Source of the DNA: Amycolatopsis sp. CA-230715
Lineage (GTDB): Bacteria > Actinomycetota > Actinomycetes > Mycobacteriales > Pseudonocardiaceae
DNA: 64,000 bases
Reading direction: 5' to 3'
Assembly (NCBI RefSeq): GCF_018736145.1
Contig: NZ_CP059997.1
Location: 7,873,501-7,937,500 of the forward strand
The position numbers and the translations under genes were made by a program. The first letter of the stretch is position 1, and each line of letters opens with the position of its first letter. Positions 59,793 to 64,000 of the stretch are shown in pieces. The notes beneath the pieces were generated by a model. That model was not told where the DNA came from, made no database searches, and was given only the letters and a program-made list of their open reading frames with translations.

Positions 59793-60938
59793 ATGACCAG
59801 AACGGGGATGCCGAGGTCGGTGGTGGCGCTGTGCGCTTTCGCCGCGGTCGCGACGATGGGCGCGCCCGCGTCGGCGGCGGAGCAAGCCGACGACCACGCG
59901 GGGGTCAAGGCCGTGCTGACGGCCTTCCGGGCGCACGGCGGACCGGGCGCCGCGGTGTACGCGGGTGACCTGAACCAGGGGTGGACCCTGCACGCGGGCC
60001 AGAAAGTGGTCAACACCAACCAGGTCATCGGCCCCGACGACGCGTTCCGGGCGGCCAGCCAGACCAAGACGTTCACGGCGGCCGTGGTGCTGCAACTCGT
60101 CGACGAGGGCAAGGTGGCGCTGGACGCCCCGATCGAGCGCTACCTGCCCGGCGTGGTCGCCGGCAACGGCTACGACGGCAACCGCATCACCGTCCGCCAG
60201 CTCCTCCAGCAGACCAGCGGGATCAACGGCGGCAACGCCGGCGCGAAGCCCAAGTCCGACGGTACGTTCGAGCTGCGGGAGCTGGTCCGCGCCGGGCTGG
60301 CGGGCAACCCGCCCAAGCCGGACGGTTCGTGGAACTACACGAACACCAACTACTACCTCGCGGGGATGCTCATCGAGCAGGTCACCGGCGCGCCCGCTCG
60401 TGACGCGATCGCCGAGCGGATCATCAAGCCGCTCGGCCTGAAGCACACCAGTCTCCCGGCGCCGGGCGACAAATCGCTGCCCGGCGCGTACGTCCACGGG
60501 TACAAGGGCGGCAGCATCGGCGGAGTATTCCTGTGGCTGGACACCACCTTCGGCGAATGGGGCAGCGGCACGGTGGAGCCGTCGTACTGGAGCACCGCGG
60601 GCGGGCTCGTCTCCACCCTGGCCGATCTCGCCGTGTTCGACCGCGAACTCAACCGCGGCAAGGTAATCTCCGCGGCCGGTCTCGCCGAAATGCGCAAGAC
60701 GGTGGACACCGGGTGGCCCGGCACCGAGAAGTACGGCCTCGGCCTGTGGGGGCACCAGCTGAGCTGCGGCGTGCGGGCGTGGGGCCTGCTCGGCGACCTG
60801 TCCACCGGCTTCTCCTCGGTGACCATGGCCACCGACGACGGCAGGAACGCCGCGGTGGTCACCAACACCTGGGTCGTCAACAACGACAAGCCGACCAGGA
60901 TCGACGTCGTCGACGCCGCGCTGTGCGAAAAGAAGTGA
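59793..60938 (+). CDS. Secreted serine hydrolase (class C beta-lactamase/D,D-peptidase family)
   Basis: This 381-residue protein has a signal peptide (MTRTGMPRSVVALCAFAAVATMGAPASA). The catalytic SxxK is in FRAASQTKTFTAAVVL, YxN in WNYTNTNYYLAGMLIEQ and the third motif is probably in the C-terminal half (GLGLWGHQL). It belongs to the beta-lactamase/D-alanyl-D-alanine carboxypeptidase-like group and may cut peptidoglycan stems, esters or beta-lactams. The start is ATG 59793 after GGAGGAG. Confidence 0.88.
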   Translation: MTRTGMPRSVVALCAFAAVATMGAPASAAEQADDHAGVKAVLTAFRAHGGPGAAVYAGDLNQGWTLHAGQKVVNTNQVIGPDDAFRAASQTKTFTAAVVLQLVDEGKVALDAPIERYLPGVVAGNGYDGNRITVRQLLQQTSGINGGNAGAKPKSDGTFELRELVRAGLAGNPPKPDGSWNYTNTNYYLAGMLIEQVTGAPARDAIAERIIKPLGLKHTSLPAPGDKSLPGAYVHGYKGGSIGGVFLWLDTTFGEWGSGTVEPSYWSTAGGLVSTLADLAVFDRELNRGKVISAAGLAEMRKTVDTGWPGTEKYGLGLWGHQLSCGVRAWGLLGDLSTGFSSVTMATDDGRNAAVVTNTWVVNNDKPTRIDVVDAALCEKK

Positions 60939-61032
60939 CCTACTCGGGCTCCGGCATCCCCGGCGGCGGGGCGCCCGCGCCGCACCTGTTCGGGCGTCCC
61001 GCCAGTGGTCTAGACATGCTACATTCCTTGCC

Positions 61033-61668
61033 ATGCGAGCAGGTTCGACGAACGGTCGTACGAGGATCGCCAGAACACTCACGGCGTTGGCTTGCGCGCT
61101 CGCGCTTTCCCCGGTCACCACGGCGAACGCGGCGGCCTACGGCGGCTCGGCTTCGCACCGGTGCGAGTGCGCGAGCCCGTCGATCGACCGGCTGCAGCAG
61201 TGGCTCGCCAGCGGCGAGGGCACCACGGTGCCCGCGACCGGCAGCCTGCTCGTCCGCGAGGGCGACCGGTACGCGGCCAAGGTGCGGTTCCTCAAGGCCG
61301 AATGGCACGTGATCGTGGTGTGGCTCGGCAACCAGTTCGAGGCGCAGGCGGATCTTTCGAAGTCGTCCGGTTTCTGGCTGACCTACAGCGCGACCGACGA
61401 CCTGTACGTCCAGTTGCGCCCGGCCTCACACTGGAGCGGCGGCGACAAGTGGCTCACGAAGGTGCCTTCGACGGGCGGGAAGCTCGAGAAGCGGTTCTTC
61501 AGCTTTTCGCCCGACGCCTGGACCTGGCTACCCGAGCTCGGCAAGCCGTCGTACTCGTTCGCCTCGGCACTGGGCGAGGCGCGCGGGCTGGTCTTCGTCG
61601 GCAAGACCCCGAACACGCTCGACTTCCGCGCTCTGCCCATCGACGGCTACCAGCCGCCCTGCCGCTAG
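61033..61668 (+). CDS. Secreted protein of unknown function
   Basis: This 211-residue protein has a signal peptide (cleavage near TTANAAAYGG). A mature domain with a Cys cluster (HRCECASPS), aromatic-rich strands (FLKAEWHVIVVWLGNQFEAQADLSKSSGFWLTYSATDDLYVQLRP) and a C-terminal PPCR follows. The aromatic strands resemble carbohydrate-binding lectin-like folds, but I cannot assign a family. It lies downstream of the serine hydrolase. Confidence 0.72.
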   Translation: MRAGSTNGRTRIARTLTALACALALSPVTTANAAAYGGSASHRCECASPSIDRLQQWLASGEGTTVPATGSLLVREGDRYAAKVRFLKAEWHVIVVWLGNQFEAQADLSKSSGFWLTYSATDDLYVQLRPASHWSGGDKWLTKVPSTGGKLEKRFFSFSPDAWTWLPELGKPSYSFASALGEARGLVFVGKTPNTLDFRALPIDGYQPPCR

Positions 61669-61713
61669 AGCCAGCTCAGCTTTTCCGTCCCGCGCAACGG
61701 GTTTCGATTCCGT

Positions 61714-62106
61714 TCACTTGGTCAGCGGTACGGTCGCGGCCGCGCCGGGCACGTACACCGTGACGTTCGGCGGGATCGCCTTCATGATGTCGATCTGGGC
61801 GCAGGCAGGGCAGGCGTTGTAGCCCTCCTGGCGCAGATCGTTGTCGATCACCGGGCGGATGATCTGGTCGAGGAAGCTCGACCAGCCCTCGTCGCCGTCC
61901 CACGCGTCGCGGTTCGCGCCGTCCGCGCCGCGGAACTCCCGCTGCTGGGACGGGTATCGGTGGATGTTCGACCAGAAGCCGATCCAGGTCACCCCGGACG
62001 CGGGCTGGACGAAGTGGACGTCCGGCTCGGGGGCGAGCGGACGAAACCTGGGAGTTCGCTGGGAATACTGGCCGGTCCACCGGAGAACGCGCGCCGCTCC
62101 CAGCAT
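61714..62106 (-). CDS. Small protein of unknown function, possibly truncated
   Basis: The sequence is 130 residues from MLGAARVLRWTGQYSQRTPRF. It contains PASGVTWIGFWSNIHRYPSQQREF, EGWSSFLDQIIRPVIDNDLRQEGYNACPACAQIDIMKAIPPNVTVYVPG and a CPAC pair. Its composition and third-position GC look coding on this strand. The frame stays open upstream into the antisense of the ABC gene (to about 62799) without plausible protein, so the gene may be a C-terminal remnant or simply short. Similarity searches would decide. Function unknown. Confidence 0.5.
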   Translation of the reverse strand: MLGAARVLRWTGQYSQRTPRFRPLAPEPDVHFVQPASGVTWIGFWSNIHRYPSQQREFRGADGANRDAWDGDEGWSSFLDQIIRPVIDNDLRQEGYNACPACAQIDIMKAIPPNVTVYVPGAAATVPLTK

Positions 62107-62136
62107 TTCGTCATCCGGCGTCGGAACGCTGGTGGC

Positions 62137-63048
62137 ATGAGTGAAACGATCGAGGCACGAGACCTCACCAAGCGCTACGGCGAAACGCTCGCCGTCGACG
62201 GGATCACGTTCACCGTCCGGCCGGGGCGCGTCACCGGGTTCCTCGGACCGAACGGGGCAGGCAAGTCCACCACCATGCGCCTCGTCGTCGGGCTGGACGC
62301 GCCGACCGCCGGGACCGTGACGGTGGCTGGCCGCCGGTACGCCGAGCTGGACCGTCCGCTGCACACCGTCGGCGCGCTGCTCGACGCCCGCGCGGTCCAT
62401 CCGGGCCGGACCGCGACGGGCCACCTGCTCGCGCTCGCGCAGACCGCGGGCATCGGGCGGAAACGGGTCGGCGAAGTGCTCGAGCTGGTCGGCCTGGAGT
62501 CGGTCGCGCGGCGGCGGGCCGGAACGTACTCGCTGGGGATGAGCCAGCGGCTCGGCATCGCGGCCGCGTTGCTCGGCGATCCACCGGTGCTGATCTTCGA
62601 CGAACCGGTCAACGGCCTCGATCCGGAGGGCATCCGCTGGATCAGGGGGCTCATGCGGGAGCTCGCCGCCGAAGGCCGCACCGTGCTGGTGTCCAGCCAC
62701 CTGATGAGCGAGATGGCCCTCACCGCGCAGCACCTGCTGGTCATCGGCAAGGGCCGGATCATCGCCGACACCGGTATCGACGAGTTCCTCGACCGGCACA
62801 GCGCGGAAACCGTGCTGGTCCGTGCCGACGACCAGGAGCGGCTCGCGCGGGTGTTGCGCCAGGCGGGCGCGCGGCTCGACATGGACGCCGAAGGGTTGCT
62901 CGTCGAAGGGCTCACCTCGGCGGAGATCGGCAAGTTCGCCGCCGCGGACGGCATCGCGCTGGCCGAGCTGACGCCGAAGCGCGATTCGCTGGAGGACGTG
63001 TTCATGGCGCTGACCGGCGACGCCGTCGAGTACGGAGGTGCCGCGTGA
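62137..63048 (+). CDS. ABC transporter ATP-binding protein
   Basis: This 303-residue ATPase has Walker A GPNGAGKSTT, signature YSLGMSQRLGIAAALLGDP, Walker B VLIFDEPVNGLDPEG and H-loop VLVSSHL. The LGMSQRL variant of the signature and a C-terminal 80-residue extension are typical of drug/lantibiotic-type exporters. It is coupled by GTGA overlap to the permease gene. Probably exports a peptide or drug, possibly for self-protection. Confidence 0.93.
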   Translation: MSETIEARDLTKRYGETLAVDGITFTVRPGRVTGFLGPNGAGKSTTMRLVVGLDAPTAGTVTVAGRRYAELDRPLHTVGALLDARAVHPGRTATGHLLALAQTAGIGRKRVGEVLELVGLESVARRRAGTYSLGMSQRLGIAAALLGDPPVLIFDEPVNGLDPEGIRWIRGLMRELAAEGRTVLVSSHLMSEMALTAQHLLVIGKGRIIADTGIDEFLDRHSAETVLVRADDQERLARVLRQAGARLDMDAEGLLVEGLTSAEIGKFAAADGIALAELTPKRDSLEDVFMALTGDAVEYGGAA

Positions 63049-63812
63049 ACACCATCCGCGCCGAATGGACCAAGTTCCGCGGCCTGCGCTCGACCTGGTT
63101 CGCCGTCGCCGTGACGATCGTGCTCGGCGTCGTGATCAGCGCGCTCGCCACCTCGGGGCTGGCCAGGTCCTATCCCAGTATGTCGCCGTCCGACCGCGCG
63201 GCGTGGGATCCGACCGTGAACAGTCTCAACAGCATCCTGATCGCCCAGCTCTCGATCGGGGTGCTCGGGGTCCTGATGATCAGCGGCGAGTACGCGACCG
63301 GCTCCATCCAGCCCAGCACGCTCGCGGTGCCCCGGCGCGGCAGGCTTTTCACGGCGAAAGCGGTCGTGGTCACCGCGGTCGTGGCGCTGCTGGGTCAGCT
63401 GCTCGTGTTCACGTCCTTCTTCCTCGGGCAGGCGGTGTTCGCGGACGCGAAAGTGCCGTACGCGACGCTCGATCAGCCGGAGGTGCTGCGTGCGGTGCTC
63501 GGAGGTGGCCTGTTCCTCGCCGCCGTGGGATTGCTAGGCCTCGGGCTCGGGACGGTGCTGCGCTCGACGGCCGCCGCGATCGGCACCCTGGTTTCCTTGA
63601 CGCTGCTGGTGCCGCTCATCGGGCGGACGCTGCCGGAACGGTGGGCGGAGTGGATGACCGCGTACTGGCCGACGGTGGCCGGTCAGCAGGTCTACACCGT
63701 GGTGCCGCCGGACGGTGCCGTCGCGCCGTGGCTGGGATTCGGGCTGCTGTGCGGATTCGTCGCGCTGATCGGTGCGGCGGGGTACGCCGTGATGCGCGTG
63801 CGGGACGTGTGA
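63045..63812 (+). CDS. ABC transporter permease (ABC-2 type)
   Basis: This 255-residue protein has about six hydrophobic helices and begins with MNTIRAEWTKFRGLRSTWFAVAVTIVLG, the usual start of ABC-2 permeases. A further motif is LMISGEYATGSIQPSTLAVPRRGRLFTAKAVVV. It is the partner of the overlapping ATPase gene. A response regulator gene follows 44 bp later, so the transporter may be under two-component control. Confidence 0.92.
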   Translation: MNTIRAEWTKFRGLRSTWFAVAVTIVLGVVISALATSGLARSYPSMSPSDRAAWDPTVNSLNSILIAQLSIGVLGVLMISGEYATGSIQPSTLAVPRRGRLFTAKAVVVTAVVALLGQLLVFTSFFLGQAVFADAKVPYATLDQPEVLRAVLGGGLFLAAVGLLGLGLGTVLRSTAAAIGTLVSLTLLVPLIGRTLPERWAEWMTAYWPTVAGQQVYTVVPPDGAVAPWLGFGLLCGFVALIGAAGYAVMRVRDV

Positions 63813-63856
63813 ATGCCGCTCGTCAGCCGTATCCGTTGCTGGCATCGTCAACGCAC

Positions 63857-64000
63857 ATGACGACGGCCAGCCTGCTCGTGGTGGAGGACGACCCGACCCT
63901 GCGGGATCTGCTCGTGGCGAGCCTGCGGTTCGCCGGGTTCGAGGTGACCGCGACCGAGAGCGGTACCGAGGCGCTGCGGATCGTGTCGAACGGTCCGCCC
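63857..64000 (+). CDS. Response regulator, partial (N-terminal receiver)
   Basis: About 48 residues are visible: MTTASLLVVEDDPTLRDLLVASLRFAGFEVTATESGTEALRI. The acidic EDD pocket and the amphipathic helix are those of an OmpR-type receiver. The phosphoacceptor Asp and the DNA-binding domain are beyond the window. It is probably paired with a kinase further downstream and may control the ABC transporter. Confidence 0.85.
   Translation, partial: MTTASLLVVEDDPTLRDLLVASLRFAGFEVTATESGTEALRIVSNGPP

Noticed and set aside
61714..62799. 361-codon minus-strand frame running through the ABC ATPase gene
   Set aside because: Only the part outside the ATPase gene reads as plausible protein. The rest is antisense shadow of a well-supported gene.
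1..64000. CRISPR arrays, tRNA/rRNA genes, insertion sequences, phage genes
   Set aside because: I looked for repeat-spacer patterns, tRNA-like cloverleaf ends, transposase motifs and structural phage genes and found none I can support.

Overview
The window is very GC-rich DNA with GTG/ATG starts, ATGA/GTGA gene overlaps and actinobacterial gene families throughout. The families (DevR/DevS dormancy genes, a Pls-type poly(amino acid) synthetase, an APH(3'')-like kinase, many TetR/LuxR regulators) and a CCCCGAAAGT...ACTTTCGGGG intergenic palindrome fit a filamentous actinomycete of the Pseudonocardiaceae, most likely Amycolatopsis or a close relative. The genus is inferred, not shown. I see no rRNA, tRNA, CRISPR array, transposase or prophage.

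Layout. 1-4425 (minus): start of a respiratory nitrate reductase operon (narG, 5' part of narH), with a palindrome-rich upstream region and a MarR gene. 5547-13282 (minus): a four-gene cassette of aspartokinase, diaminobutyrate aminotransferase, a Pls-type synthetase (A-T-membrane-hexapeptide architecture) and a DapF-like epimerase. It is predicted to make a homopolymer of 2,4-diaminobutyrate, perhaps the D form. 13958-19160: an RsbA-like anti-sigma protein, a FAD-monooxygenase/deazaflavin-nitroreductase fusion with its TetR gene, and a TetR/SGNH-esterase pair. 19306-23789: an orphan TOMM-like set (two E1-like/leader-binding proteins, a split SagB-type dehydrogenase, no YcaO) followed by a flavin hydroxylase.

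24411-30907: a hypoxia/dormancy island with a CBS protein, a CYTH-CHAD protein, DevR, an Acg-type nitroreductase, the haem sensor kinase DevS and a DUF1876 protein. 31181-43923: a monooxygenase/TetR pair, a NarL-type two-component system, a PadR-controlled membrane protein, a secreted glycosidase-like protein next to an OmpR-type two-component system, and an unusual pair of a P-loop NTPase and a membrane-anchored ligand-binding protein. 44222-50320: a secreted protein, peptide deformylase, another secreted protein, a methyltransferase overlapping an APH(3'')-like streptomycin kinase, an NmrA-like reductase with its TetR, and a double-YCII protein.

50414-58401: two translationally coupled giant genes (1235 and 1426 aa) of unknown function. 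58486-64000: a P450, a secreted serine hydrolase, a secreted unknown, a small unknown on the minus strand, an ABC transporter and the start of a response regulator.

The main connected stories are three. The first is anaerobic/hypoxic physiology: nitrate reductase plus the DevRS island with a candidate DevR box. The second is a cationic homopoly(amino acid) pathway fed from aspartate. The third is the unexplained giant gene pair. Several regulator genes carry clear inverted-repeat operators next to them; the best is a tandem ATGT-N8-ACAT PadR site.
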